64,000 nucleotides of DNA from contig JABAKD010000023.1 in assembly GCA_012845835.1 (NCBI GenBank), forward strand, positions 27,321,972 through 27,385,971. The letters are read 5' to 3'. Below the pieces are notes generated by a model that was not told the DNA's origin, searched no databases, and worked only from the letters and a program-made list of their open reading frames with translations. The DNA is from Undaria pinnatifida (taxonomy: Eukaryota > Sar > Phaeophyceae > Laminariales > Alariaceae). Positions 44,500-56,739 of this stretch are shown piece after piece. The position numbers were made by a program, and so were the translations under genes. Position 1 is the first letter of the stretch. Every line of letters begins with the position of its first letter.

Positions 44500-45370
44500 A
44501 AGGGAAAGGTATAAATGAGAAAAGGGAGCGCCGCAGCCCTTTCCGCCCTATTTCGCTACTTGGTTCAGGTGTAGGCAAGGCATATGCAAGCTGGGGATGG
44601 AAATAGCTCAGCCGCTCCGATAACCTTGCTCTGGGGGCATTTAATAGAAGCATCTTTCGTGGAAGTGACATCCAAAACGTGCGCACCCGCACGCGTACGG
44701 TATTGTACTCACTCGTACAATTTTTTTTATATATATTTTTTCATACACATGTACTTTCCAGCTTCTGTAGAAGCTGTGGTCACAGGTGTCGTCCTTTCTC
44801 CCCCCCAATATTGCCTTCAATTTTTTATCGCGCATAGGGTTCAGCAATCCCGCTCCTCGTCGATTTTTCATCCAGTGTTGCTAGCTCACGCTCTCGCGCT
44901 TTCCGCAGGTCATTTTTTTGTGCACAATAATAAGTCCCCACGAAATTATACGAGTATGCACTCGGGGGAATTCGAACTCACGAATCTGACCTATACCAGG
45001 CTCGAGGATAACCTGACACGCCGCCGGGACGAAATATGTGATGATGAACAATAAGAGTGGCATTTTATGGGGATGGTATTATACACTCGAGATCGCACAG
45101 AAATGAAGTATACTGAAGTATCCCGGGTAATGGCGCAAGGTTTTTCGGCCACTCGATATTCGGGAAAGAAATGGACATCTTGTATGATATGCGAATACAT
45201 ATAGGCACACCTTGACCGAGGAGAAGAACGCCTTTGCCACCCACTTATTTCCATAGCGTGCTGTCATCCGTCGGTGTGAATGCGGAGAAAGAGGTATTGG
45301 AGAATTGCGTTGTTGAGGTATAAATTGTTGTTTCTCAGCTCGTATTAATGATATGTGGTTGCCGTCATGT
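44500..45370. other. No recognised gene; B-box-like site at 44,970
   Basis: On the minus strand GTGAGTTCGAATTCC (about 44,968-44,982) matches a Pol III B-box, but no matching A-box and no T-stem are seen. Nothing else is supported. Confidence 0.4.
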
Positions 45371-45375
45371 TTTCG

Positions 45376-45624
45376 TTAGTCCGTCACGAGGACCCAGAGG
45401 AAATACAAGAGGAGAATGATAGCAAGAAGATAAACGAGCGCACGTTTGCTGCCTGTCAGATAAAGAATGTCCAGTATATTCCTAGAATAATAGTGATACG
45501 CACACTTGAAGAACACCCAACGTAAGTATTTCCTGTATGGATGATATTTACGAAAAAACGGCGATAAACAATCGTAGAGCATGTCTTTGCCGCGATAGGA
45601 AATGAAGGCGAACCCTTGGTGCAT
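45376..45624 (-). CDS. Small membrane protein candidate, 82 aa
   Basis: The ATG at 45,624 opens an 82-codon frame to a TAA at 45,376. The protein starts MHQGFAFISYRGKDML, continues FFRKYHPYRKYLRWVFFKC with AYHYYSRNILDILYLTGSK, and ends in one strongly hydrophobic segment, ALVYLLAIILLLYFLWVLV, followed by TD. Aromatic/basic residues before a C-terminal membrane helix give a tail-anchored-like plan. Codon use looks natural and the frame has no repeats. I do not recognise a family. It could be a terminal exon. The opposite strand (RHEDPEEIQEENDSKKINE) is also open, which lowers confidence. Confidence 0.35.
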   Translation of the reverse strand: MHQGFAFISYRGKDMLYDCLSPFFRKYHPYRKYLRWVFFKCAYHYYSRNILDILYLTGSKRALVYLLAIILLLYFLWVLVTD

Positions 45625-45764
45625 CAGTAACTACATCATTGTTGTTTGTTTGGGTGGGGAAAAGCCCATCACCAAACCAACTGTTTGTAAAGTGGTTGAA
45701 TCACTACTTTTTCATGCCGGGCGAAACTTATTTTTTTTTCGTTCGGAGAACACAGCGAACGGTG

Positions 45765-45925
45765 TTAGATGCTCCATGATAAACGTGGTGGCCCCGGGCG
45801 ACTCTGTGTGCTTAATTGCGTTGTTGCGCTCTGACGGGTACGTACGTGCTTCGCTGCTCTGTGCAAGGCCAATTGTGCTGTTCACTGTGCTTGCGGTAGA
45901 TATTCGGTGGTGGTCTGGCTATCGG
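45765..45925 (+). repeat. Family F, fourth copy
   Basis: TTAGATGCTCCATGATAAAC, GGGCGACTCTGTGTGC, TTGTTGCGCTCTGACGGG, CCAATTGTGCTGTTCACTGT and GCGGTAGATATTCG follow the family F order. Confidence 0.55.
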
Positions 45926-45959
45926 TGGTTAGTGTGTGCGTGTGTAAAGTAGAAAGTTA

Positions 45960-48300
45960 AAGAATACCTATTTACGTAAAACAAGGGCTCCGCGTTGGTG
46001 CTGGCATTATCTTCGGATAGGCAAATATTCGTGTGCTTTTTTTCTTGTCTAACATATTTAGTTTTTTTCACACGTACAGGATCAACTATTAATACATGCC
46101 AAAGATGTACAAGTGCATTGCATGCCAAGTGTTACAGCAGGATAGATGAAGACAACGCCAAGTATTGACGGAGGGAGTTTATTGTCACGATTGCTATCGC
46201 ATTTATTTTTTCTCTCATATAAACAAAAAAAAAACCGTTTTTCTTCGTTTTATCCCACTTGGCAATAGGTCGTCCCTATTTGCAACAGCATACAGGCGCA
46301 AACGTTGATCATTTCATGATACTGGAGGCACTGGAGGCCTTGACTGCAATATGAAGTATTTAGCGTTCACATGGTAGTGGTTTCGCACCAAAATTCAAAG
46401 CCTAGCGTACAGGTACGGCGCATGCCACACTTCTTTGCGAATTGGACATGCTAGGCAACGATTTCGACGATATTTTTTTATCCATTTTTATCTCGCCCTC
46501 CGGCGCGCTGGACTTTGCATTTGAGTATGAAACTATCACTGAATGAAAGCTGCAGTCTTAACGTTTCAGGCTGCCACGACTGGATCCGTGTTGGCATCTG
46601 CAGGGTGTTGGAGTATGTGCCCAAATATTCGTCTGTGAGTTAGGCTTAGTAAAAGAACTTGAGTTTTTGTAAAATTAAGCCAAATGAAATGTGGATTTAG
46701 TCGAGATCATAACCTTTCACCGAAATATTATTAATACAGGATGAGGGCAATTCCAAGAGTACGAATTAAAGTAGTCACAAAGATAAAACATGAATATGCG
46801 CAGTGTCTGCCGAAACAAACATTTGGGATGGGACTCATGCCTGCTTATGCATCAATTCTCTGACAGGCTCGTCTCATTCCGTTATTAGTGTCGGTTCTTA
46901 GGCTCAGTTTTGAGAGTTCTCTATCGGTCTCAGTGGAGGTATTACTATATTTTTCTCAAACTATTTTACTTCAAGATAATATGCAGTTTCTTGTCTAGTT
47001 TCATGGACGTTGATCAAGCTATTTTTTCTGAGACTCGTTTCTGAGTTTCCTTCGTCAATCCCACAGTTGTCATACTCATTAATGATGTTCCTTTGTCACA
47101 GTCTCTCATTTATCATTTGTCGGGCTCCCAAGTTCTGCTTGAATTGTCAGTTTCATTTTTATCGATTTCTCGGACACTAGGTGTGATGTTTCCATCATGT
47201 ATCATTTGTCGGACTCCCAAGTTCTGCTCAAATTCTCAGTTTCATTTTTATCGATTTCTCAGACACTAGGCGCGATATTTCCATGAGTTAAACCCTAAAG
47301 CCAGCCTTTTTTTCCCTGACTCGCTTCTGAGATTTCTTCATCGGTCTTGATTCTCCGACTCGCGTGCTGATTTCAGAATTACCTTTTAACCCTCGATTCG
47401 GAGACGATACAGCGGATACTGGGTTATACTTTTCGTATTTTCGAGGGTTTGTCAAGCCGGTGGCACATGGCCGACGATGGAGAGTCAGCGAACTATAACG
47501 TATAGATACACGCGCGAGGTTGCGAACCTCGTGTTTGCTCATGTCAGTGCGAACGCGCGCCCTCGGAATTTCGCGCGTATAAGATTGGCGAAGGGAGGTG
47601 GATGTACAGGCGATAATATCTTGAAGTATATCCCTTGTTTCGTGCGAAAGTGGTAACACGGTATATACTTCGAATGACGCTCCTGGCGATACTTATAATG
47701 CGCCTTGGTACGTCCCTCACACGAAAGGGCCGCATGTACTTGAGAAGGTCGAATCTTAGTCGGTCGGGGCCTGCCTCTAAAACACGTGAAATCGCGAAGA
47801 AAACAGAGTTTAGGACCAAACTTCCGATTTTCCAAGGATTTCCATTATGTAGACGTGCCTTTTCCTATGATTTGGGGAATTCTACGCTGCGGTGTGGTGC
47901 AGTACTGTTCGAAGTCGTGCGTTGCAGTGTGGTTAGGTAAGCTGCCATGAAGAAACGAATCAAATTGCATGCTTTCCAAATTGCATGCTTTTAAAAGCCT
48001 TATCTATGGCCTCTTTTCTGAAGGTGTATGTTTTGTGATGTTTGAACGGTGCTATTCGGTTCGGATTTGTCGTTTTAGGATCATGCGGTGCGGTGATTCG
48101 CGGCGCTTTGTGATATCATGAAGAATCGCTGCAGTGCGGGGTATGGGCGTCTAAATAGTAGGGTGTGGTGCTGTTTGGTAAAACTGAACAAACCGCACTG
48201 CACCGTAAACAAAAAGCACGCCCAACGCCCGTGATATGTTGCTTTTCACAGTATTTTCTTCAGGCTCGAATCTGTTTTGCAGTGTAGTTGATGATATAAA
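45960..48300. other. No recognised gene; local repeats only
   Basis: An 89-bp tandem duplication starts TATCATTTGTCGG at 47,111 and 47,200 (AAGTTCTGCT, TCAGTTTCATTTTTATCGAT, GACACTAGG). From 47,885 to 48,210 there are scattered TGCGGTGCGGTG-like runs and the inverted pair GGGTGTGGTGCTGTTTGG / CAAACCGCACTGCACC. No conserved protein was seen. Confidence 0.6.
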
Positions 48301-48329
48301 ACAGAACAACGATTTTTGCACTACCCGAA

Positions 48330-49255
48330 CTGCTTATGAGCTAGCTTTCTATCGTGTATAGCTCACGCTTCCAACCTGTGCAGATGCGCTCGTACCTCTT
48401 ATAGCTCAACCTGCGGAAAACGTGATATATGCAGGTCGGTCATGATCATGTAGCTCTTTATAGCTCATCCCGTTGAAACATGTGCAGCTCATGTAGCTCC
48501 TATAGCTCCCACCCTGGATGGGGCAACATGCGCGGCGGAGCCAGCTTGTATATCTCAACGTGTCAAGGTGTGTGTGCAAATGAATTACGTCCCGAGGCTG
48601 AGGCCAACGAAACAGGTATGGCGTATGTAGCTCATATAGCTCACCCGTGAGCTGCCCTCAGAAAGAGCTAGCTCTAACTTTGGTGACACGGTCTGCCCGG
48701 GGGTTTGGTACTCCACATGTCGTCCAAGGGTTGTATGACATTTATCCAACCAAACAAATACCCACAACAACGCAGCTTGCAAAGATGAGTATCGGCCTTA
48801 AATTCGTCGAACTCATCTGATGTCGTAGAATATTTGTATAAAATACCCAGAAGCACCCTCCTTCGCTCAGCATGGGTGGTTGTCCAACAACATACGCAAA
48901 CACCCCACCCTCTGCTCCGTCGAGCAGATAATCACAGCTCACGAGCTAGCTCATATATCGTTTATAGCTCACGCGTTCAAAACGCTTGCGGAAGAGCTAT
49001 TCCTATCGATCATCCCGGGGAACACGTGCAGTTTGTTTAGCTCCGTATAGATGGCACTGGGCGAACTTGGTGTACCGGAACGCCGGTGTGAGCTGTTGTA
49101 TTCCCTGGTATTGCTCAAGCTGTGGAAACATGTGCACATGGACTGCGTCTTATAGCTCAAGCCGGGAAAACATGCGTAACTCATGTAGCTCGTGTATTTC
49201 ACCGGTGGGTTGGTTTGTCCGTGCTGTGGGTTTGTTGAAGCCTGGCGCTGTAACA
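48330..49255 (+). repeat. AGCTCA-rich minisatellite, cluster 1 (diverged)
   Basis: Variants of TATAGCTCA...AAACATGTGCAG...ATGAGCTA at irregular spacing, for example 48,356-48,500, 48,620-48,660 and 48,935-49,200. It is interrupted by other sequence and older than clusters 2 and 3. Confidence 0.8.
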
Positions 49256-49259
49256 AAGG

Positions 49260-50450
49260 CATAGCTGGCGATTCATTGTGTGCATACCGCTATACTCATA
49301 CGATTGGCCAAACACCACTTGCCTACAGAGCCCCCGTGAGTGTACAAGCGTTGGTCACTCACTCTGCCCATGCATGTTGCCCTACAGCTGTTAGCCCCTC
49401 TTAACTCCCAAGAGTTACCGCGATAAGGGATTATGGTGTATGAGGGACCTCACAATTCTGCGCACCGCCATTTCCCACTTTAAGGGACTTCGTCCTTTAC
49501 ATTGGACGGGATATTCAACAAGGGATCCCACGTTCTTTAAAATGTGCCATTGCGCTGCTGCCCGCTTGCAAAAATTCACACATATTTACAGAAAACGAGT
49601 TGTGTGCTCACAAATTGGCAGACTTGCCGCAACTGATCGAACTGATAAAGGACGTCGATATTTACTGGAACTCTTGGCCCGGACGCACGAGGACTCATCA
49701 TCTGGGCTACATACTTACCTGCCCGTAGGCAATGGTGGAGTAGTGAGCAACAAAAACAATGCCCCAAGAGGCTGGATGGAAGAACGAAATGATTAAGCAA
49801 TGGCGTGAGGAGCAGTGAAAATGCGCACTGTAGGTAAGTAATTATGTATGAAATACACACCAAGAACAGTTGAAACCCGGACGTAACAACCAAGTATATA
49901 CATATATTTGGGTCGTGGCACCTCAAGAACAGGTGCGATATATTTCCGCTAATCGCGTGATTCGTACGATGTATTTTTTACTTGGTTTGAACCTGCCCCT
50001 ATTTTTCAAGTAGAAACCGGCAAGGTATACCTGTTTTGGTTGTTGCCCTTGTGTTTTCAAGCCGGTCAAGAATGAAGCCGATGCACAGCAGAAACTGGGA
50101 CGGTGAAACGCATCGATGCGAGCTCGGTCGCGATCACCGGGCCCGCATCTGTGGGCAACTTCGCACGATGTCGAGAAGCACGCGTCGACGCGTAGACGAC
50201 TTTCGAAGGGAGGCGGCCGAGAACAGGTGGTCAAGAGGTGGAGAATCGAACCGCATTTGAAATAATGATTGGCAAGCTGGTCACGGACCAGCAACAATAT
50301 AGAACTACATATTTTTATCTTTCTGCTGAAATTGCTCGGATGGTGCATCCCTGGCATCTCCGGCGGTTTAACTTGGACACCGCCTCCGTCCATTACTTGC
50401 GGAATTGTCCAGGTTTTCTTTGACTTCTTTCTTCATCTTTTTTTTGTAGT
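49260..50450. other. No recognised gene
   Basis: A potential exon after TTTACAG at about 49,582 is open in two frames (NELCAHKLADLPQLIELIKD and LAATDRTDKGRRYLLELLAR). Neither has a known motif and the strand is uncertain. GTGGTCAAGAGGTGG...GAATCGAACC at 50,228-50,254 is vaguely tRNA-like. Confidence 0.35.
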
Positions 50451-52760
50451 TGCACGAAAGTTTCATGTCATACGAGAGGTCCCAGTTTAGCTCATCTTGG
50501 CGCATCGTCATTAACTCGGCTCCGCTCTGCAGAACGCGCCGCAGTGCTAGCCCAGCAGCTTAGCGTCGTGCAGTGCCGCGCGGGACCGTTCCCTGCCGTT
50601 CCCTGCCTGTGCCTTGCCCTTGCCCGTGCCCTGCCGTGCGGTGCGGTACTGTGCGGTGCTGTGCCGTGCTGCGTGCTTTTCGCTGTACTTTCCCCACATG
50701 CCAAAAGCATAATTCAAAGTGTCACACCACCGGTACTACTGCTGTACGTACCAGGTACTATATTGTTGAATCAAGAACAAAAATGCTTTCACAGCTCAGC
50801 TCAGCCCCGTTATAGCTCAGCAGCGCAGCGCCTCGCGATGCCGTACTTGCGGAACGGTCCAGCTTTCATTTGATTTCTTCATTCACCTTTTTTTTGTAGT
50901 TGCACTAAGTCTATGTCATACCTGAGGTCCCAGCTCAGCCTCGCTTGGCGCATCATCATCAGCTCGCTCCGCTCAGCAGAGCGCACCGCAGCTCAGCGGC
51001 GCAGCGCCGTACAGTGCCGCGCGGGACCGTGCCCTGCCGTGCCCTGCCCGTGCCTTGCCGTGCGGTGCGGTGCTGTGCGGTGTTGTGCCATGCTGTGCCG
51101 TGCTGCGTCATTTTTGCTGTACTTTTCCTACATGCCCGTGCCGTGCCGTGCGGTGCGGTACTGTGCGGTGCTGTGCCGTGCTGCGTGCTTTTCGCTGTAC
51201 TTTCCCCACATGCCCAAAGCATAATTCGAAGTGTCACACCACCGGTACTACTGCTGTACGTACCAGGTACTATATTGTTGAATCAAGAAAAAAATGCTCT
51301 CACAGCTCAGCTCAGCCCAGCTATTCGTAGCTCAGCAGCGCAGCGCTGTGCGGTGCCGTGCCTTGCCCTGCGGTGTTGTGCCGTTCTGCGCTGTGCTTTC
51401 TTTCGAACATACAGCAGTACCAGGTATCATGCGATACAAGGTTCCGACCAGTATGTATGTACGTGTGTACTCGTCTTTTTTCCGCTTTCTTCATTTGATT
51501 GTCCTCTCTCGTTCCTCCTTTCTTTAAAAATAAAAACACCCGTACTGGCGATCAGAACGTGACATCGCCAACAAGCACACACAGCACAGCACAGGGCAAC
51601 CAGCTCTGCGTAAGCAGCTCTTGGCGTTATGAAATCGCTAGATTCACCAAATCATGGGCCTCTTTTTCTGCCGCTTTCACATTTAGTTGCTTTCTTCCTT
51701 GCGCGAGCGTGGCTGGAGGCGTCAGCCGTCCGCGTAGCGAAGCCCTTGTAACTACTCATTTTTTTCTTTATTCTGAAAGGGCTCGGTTGGTGCATCCCCG
51801 TCCTCTCAGGACCTCCCACTTGGACAACGGCTCGTTCCACTGCTCGCGGAACGGTCCAACTTTGCTTTGATCTCTGCCTTGGCCTGTTTTTTTAGTCGCC
51901 CAAGTTTCATCATATCAGCTCCCGGCTGATCTCAGCTTGGCTCATCATCAGCTCAGCCACGTCCGGCAGCGCACCGCAGCGCTAGCTCAGCAGTGCAACG
52001 CAGCGCTAGCTCAGCAGCGCAGCACCGTGCGCTACCTTGCCCTGCCTTGTCATGCCCTGCCGTGCGGTGCGGCACTGGATGCTGTGCGATGTTGTTCCGT
52101 TCTGTGCCGTGCTGAGTGCTCTGCTGCGTACTCTTACTCTCTCGTGCATGTAGTATCATCATACCTCCCAGCTGAGCTCAGCTTGGCGTATCAACTTAGC
52201 TTAGCTCAGCTCAGCTTAGCAGCGCACCGTGGCGCTAGCTCAGCAGAGCCCAGCGCCGTGCCCTGCCGTGCCTTGCCATGCCCTGCCGTGCCCTGCCGTG
52301 CCGTGCGGTGCGGTGCTGTGTCGTGCTGTGCCGTGCTGAATTGCTGTACTTGACCTTTCGCACATGCCAGGTATCATTCTTCCTAGGTCCAGCTTTTCCG
52401 CGATTTCTTCCGTTACCTTTTTTTGTTGTTGCACGAAGTATGATCATACCAGGTTCTAACTGAGCTCAGTTTGCCTCATCAGCTCAGCTCAGCTCAGCAT
52501 CGCACCGCAGCGCTTGCTCAGGATCGCAGCGCCGTGCGGTGTCGTGAGGGACCGTACATTGCCGTGCGGTGCGGCGCAATACTGTGCGGTGCTTTGCCGT
52601 GCTTTGCCGTGATCCGTGTTTTGCTGTACGTACTATTTCAGACATGCCAGTATCATTCGAAGTATATCATACCACGTACCGGTACTACAACACGGGGTTT
52701 AACACCAGGGTTATACATACGATATTGTTGAATGACACAAAATGCACCCCCAGCTCAGCT
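50450..52760 (+). repeat. GTGCC/GCTCAGC-rich higher-order repeat array
   Basis: Several units, each GTTGCACGAAGT, TCATACCAGGTCCCAG, AGCTCAGCTTGGCGCATCAT, CAGCGCAGCGC, GTGCCGTGCGGTGCGGTGC, a CTGTACTTTCCCCACATGCC block, then CACCACCGGTACTACTGC and ATATTGTTGAATCAAGAA. One pair (50,677-50,805 and 51,187-51,315) is nearly identical at an offset of 510-512 bp, so the array is expanding locally. Long frames of Cys/Ala/Arg (for example 50,945-51,562) follow the repeat and are not genes. Confidence 0.9.
51316..51750 (+). repeat. Composite GTGCC-rich repeat, copy 2 (uninterrupted)
   Basis: CAGCGCAGCGCTGTGCGG, TTTCTTTCGAACATACAGCA, GATTGTCCTCTCTCG, ACACCCGTACTGGCGATCAG, AACGTGACATCGCCAACAAG and TTGCGCGAGCG, then the diverged GC hairpin. 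This copy is the empty-site reference for the family A insertion at 56,740. Confidence 0.8.
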
Positions 52761-52789
52761 CATGCAATTCCTTAAGAGCAACGAGATGA

Positions 52790-55700
52790 AGACGTTTGAA
52801 CGATAAAGTGAAAAAGGCAGGGCCAGAATTGTCTAGACGGTGCATACAATAGGGAGGAAGATCTCTTCAGGACTTCATGGTGATGGAAAATGGAAAAAAA
52901 TAAGGAAACGGAAATACGTGTGTGCGCAGCGGATGTAGGAAGTACTGGCCACTGCCTAATATTGACAGAGTCAACAGACCAGAGTTATCAAAGATGGACG
53001 CAGTAGGAACATTTACAGATTGAGAGCAAGTAAACTAGAAATGCAATGAAAACAGCAAGAATTCCAAAAAGAGATGGCCAAGAATGCAGAGCGTTTTTCC
53101 GAGCTGTTGGAAAGCATACGGTAGGTACAACAGAAAACGATACGGAACGAGATAGTGCAGGCGACAGGGATATAGAAGGATGGGAACAATTGTTGAAGTA
53201 CACAGCAAGTAAAGTGATAGAGAAGAAGTTGATAATATGCAATAGAACAGTAAATTTGTGGGACAAGGACGTAAAAGAGGCCATAAGAGTAAGGAGAGAG
53301 CCGTACGCAAGGTATGCATCGAGCAAAACTACGGCAGGATGGGAGGAATATGCTACGGCTAGAAATAAAGTAAAAGAGATGGCAGAGAAGAAGGGGTTAT
53401 GGAGAGACGTAATTTATTAAACAAACGAAAACTTTGATGGCGGGATCAAGCAGATGTGGGTAGGGATAAAAGGGGTACTGGCCGAACAAGCAGGCCAGGC
53501 AGACACGGGAATAGCTACATTAAGAGCACAGAACGTCAAAAGGTTAGCAGCTCGAAGGGGAAGAGAGAAGTGCTTGTAGAGCATTACCGCACGCTAAGAA
53601 TGCCCACAGCCAACGAAACGTTCGACGCAGAATTCGAGAAGGAAATCAACGCGTGAGCAGAGACATAGGTGCGCCAGAAAGGGAAGACCGTGGTTCGGAT
53701 GTTTTACAGAAAGAGCTCACAAGAGAAGAAGTAAAGAAGTGTGTAGCTAAACTTAAGAATAAAGAGGCAGCAGGGGCGGATGAAAGCTGAATTCATTTAT
53801 GAAGTACGGGGGAGAAGGTATGCTTACCATGATGGTCATGCTGTATAATTGGATACGGGAAAACGGGTACGCGCGTGAGAGGTGGAGAGAAGGAGTAGCA
53901 GTAAACCTATTCAGGAACGGAGATAAGACGACCCGGGGAACTACCTGGGGATAACGCTATTAAGCGCCGTAGGCAATTCATTCCGGAAGATTTAGATTTT
54001 GAACGATAGAATGATGAAAAAATACGCGAAGGGCTGGCAGGGTTTATAGGCCAAACCGTAGTTGCGTAGACCATGTGTACACATTAGATAAGATAATTCA
54101 AGGTAGAAAAGACGCTGGGCTAACGACGTACTGTTTTTTTCTAGATGTACAGAAGACGTACGGCACAGTATGGAGGAATAGGTTGTGGAAAAGGATGTGG
54201 GGAATTGGGGTCAGAGGAAAGAGGTGGAGAATGATGGAAAAGATGACGGAAGGTGCGCTATATTTTGTGATGCTGGACGGGGAAATATCCCAGTGTGTTG
54301 ATATTTGCAAGGAGTTGCGCAGTGATGTACACTATCACCCAATCTAATAAGGGATATATTGATGACATGGTCGTAGCAGTCGAAGCAGCAAAGCAAGGAG
54401 GCATGATGTGGGAAGGTACAGTGTCGGGGTTGATGTTTGCGGATAATTTGGTGGGGATATCAGAAACACCCGAAGAATTGCCGAAACATATAGAGAATGC
54501 ACTAGAGTACACTAGGAAGTGGAGGGTGACAGCGGACGTAACAAAGTGCGCAGTAGTTGTATGTAACGAAGATAAGGTAAATCCGGTAACTTTCAAATGG
54601 ATGTGGGGAGAAGATTAACTACCGATCGTAGACCAGAATACGTACCTTGGTGTAGAGATGTCAAAGGACCGCTCATGGGATGCACACATAGCGAAAGTAA
54701 TAGAAACGGGTAAACCACAAATAGGCACGATGGATGCGATCCTAACAGACTCGCACCTTGACACTAGGATTAAAACATGTATTCTGATTATTATGATTCT
54801 ACCAAAGCGAGAGTATGCAGGATATTTCTGGAAAGGGAACTCGAAGTTCGTAAAACAACTGGAAACAATGCAGATGGCAGTAGCAAAATATATACTAGGA
54901 TGCTCAAGTACGACGAGTGATACAGTATTAAGCGCAAACCTAGGAATGTACCCACTGACAACACCTTAAGAAGTGGGAAAGTTGAAATGATAATATAAAG
55001 TAAGGAATATGCCAGAAAAGAGGTTGCCAGACATAACTGATAGGGCTGTATGGGGGAAAGTAACAAAAGGACGAGCTGGAATAAGACGGGATGACGTAGT
55101 CGAGAACATATGAGAGGCTTTCGAATGAGACAAGAATAGGTACCGTCTATAGAGACGTTTGGCGGGTACAAAACGGAAGTAAAAGAAAGGATAGAAGAAA
55201 GAGAGCGGCTAGCGCTAAGAGATAAGGTGAAAGAGGAGAAGCTCTTAGAGATATACGGGGGATTGGGGGAAGATATTGGAATGAAAACGTACTTACACAG
55301 ACCAATGGTTTAAACGAAAAAGCTGAAACTGCGATTTGATTTCGTGTAGGGGACGTGGACCTACCAGACAGAAGAAGTGGATATACTTCGAAGTACCAGT
55401 AGTCGGGTGGAGGAGGACGTGGATGCGCGTATGTACCCGTGTGGCACAACGATGGAGAGTAGGACTCACATAGTAGAAGTTGAAATATATAAGGAGGAAC
55501 GGGATGCGTTAGAGGAGGTGAGGAAATTAGACGAATCTGACATGAAAGTGCGTGGGAGACTAGAGAGAAGCGAGAATACGATCGCAATCCTAGGTCGTAG
55601 GAGGTAGATGGTGGCCAGAGACGGCGAAACAGGACGGGGATAAGATAAGCAAACGGTTTTATGCAACATATGGATAATGCTCAATGAGCGCCCAAAGGTT

Positions 55701-55800
55701 GGAGGTGTCTTTAATAGGAGTAGGAACGGTGCTCCGTATGGAAAGGGATGCGTGATCAATGGTCAAATGAATAAGGGAAGCAGCAAATGAGTACCCCGTC
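52790..55800 (+). pseudogene. LINE-A non-LTR retrotransposon, longest copy
   Basis: About 3 kb, 5'-truncated within the endonuclease-RT linker. In order: EGWEQLLKYTASKVI and EEYATARNKVKEMAEKKG (53,200-53,400), HYRTLRMPTANETFDAEFEK, ELTREEVKKCVAKLKNKEAA plus GADE (RT start, about 53,715), VDHVYTLDKIIQGRKDAGLT, and CFFLDVQKTYGTVWRN (motif A). They continue with a Met-rich helix, GLMFADNLVGISETPEELPK, ALEYTRKWR, TYLGVEMS, and HIAKVIETGKPQIGTMDAIL. The series ends with the C-terminal helix, DRRS/LPDRR, CTRVAR-type zinc-knuckle (PCGTTMESRTHIVEVE, last Cys lost) and the 3' tail with TGAGTACCCCG. The catalytic box is FADN (54,436-54,447) instead of FADD, and motif A has YG where YD is expected. Many stops and frameshifts make it inactive. 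Confidence 0.9.
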
Positions 55801-55829
55801 CCCCCCCTCCCCCCCTCCCGCCCGGTTTA

Positions 55830-56240
55830 GTCACCATGATGGTTATCGCGTTAGATCATATTGTGCGGGATGGTGGACCCTAACTCGGCACAAGGGGAAT
55901 GGTCGCATCCCTCAGTGTGAATATGGTAAGGCACCCGCGAGGCGGTTACATAGTAATACCCATTGCTGTCTCTGGACTGGCCACACCAGAAAGCAAAGTA
56001 ACTCATTGGCGTCGTCATCCATAAGCAAGAAAGTAAGCACAAGGTGCGGAAGTCCGTCTTACGAGCGGTCCTTGGAAGGATGCAGTTTACCCTTCTTGCG
56101 ACTCGCCGAACGCCTCACGGCGCTTCGCGCTTGGTGCAAGCAATGTCTGCCTGGTTAATGAAAACCCGACGTGCTCCTTCCCGGCATAGTAGGGATGCGA
56201 TTCCATGGTCATACGACTTTTGCCATGCACAAATTAGGTA
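55830..56240 (+). mobile_element. Family A element, copy C (5'-truncated)
   Basis: Starts at TAGTCACCATGATGG directly after the C-rich tail of the LINE-A copy and runs through AACTCGGCACAAGGGG, GGCACCCGCGAGGCGG, AGAAAGTAAGCACAAGGTG, CTCACGGCGCTTCGCG and CCGGCATAGTAGGG to CACAAATTAGGTACG plus a C-run. Confidence 0.85.
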
Positions 56241-56264
56241 CGCCCCCCCCCCTCCCCGCCGGCA

Positions 56265-56488
56265 AGAGAGTAGGCACAAAGTGCCGAAGTCCGCCTTACG
56301 TGCGGTTTATGGAAGGATGCAGTTCACCCTTCATGCGACTCGCCGAGCACCTCACGGCGCTTCGCGCTTGGTGCAGGCAATGTGTGCCTAGTTGGTGAAA
56401 ACCTGACGCTCTCCGTCCCGGCATAGTAGGGGGATGCGAGGGTCCATGGTCATACGCATACTACTACAGCCTTGCACAAACTGTGTAC
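56265..56488 (+). mobile_element. Family A element, copy C' (3' 220 bp only)
   Basis: Begins CGGCAAGAGAGTAGGCACAA and repeats the 3' part of family A to CACAAACTGTGTACACCCC. It follows copy C in tandem, separated by a C-rich run. Confidence 0.85.
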
Positions 56489-56489
56489 A

Positions 56490-56710
56490 CCCCACCCCCC
56501 TAAGCTCAACTCAACCGAGCAACCCAGCTAGATATTGCTCACAGCACCGCAGCGCTCTGCGGTGCCGGTGCTGTTCCTTGCTCTGGGCTGCGGTGCTGTT
56601 TCGTCTTTCACTGCTTTCCGTCGAACATACAGCAGTACCAGGTATTATGCAAAGTACCAGTTACCGGTATGTACGTGTTGTATATTCGTCTTAAAATTTT
56701 TTTTTGTTGA
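56490..56710 (+). repeat. Composite GTGCC-rich repeat, copy 3, left part
   Basis: CAACTCAACCGAGCAACCCAG, CGCAGCGCTCTGCGGTGCC, TTCCGTCGAACATACAGCAG, TACCAGGTATTATGC, and TTGATTGTCTTTTCTCGGTT. The right part resumes at 57,320 beyond the family A insertion. Confidence 0.75.
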
Positions 56711-56739
56711 TTGTCTTTTCTCGGTTCCCATCCCCCCCC

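Noticed and set aside
50945-51562. Long Cys/Ala/Arg frames in the GTGCC array
   Set aside because: Composition follows the repeat in every frame and no conserved domain or start context is present.
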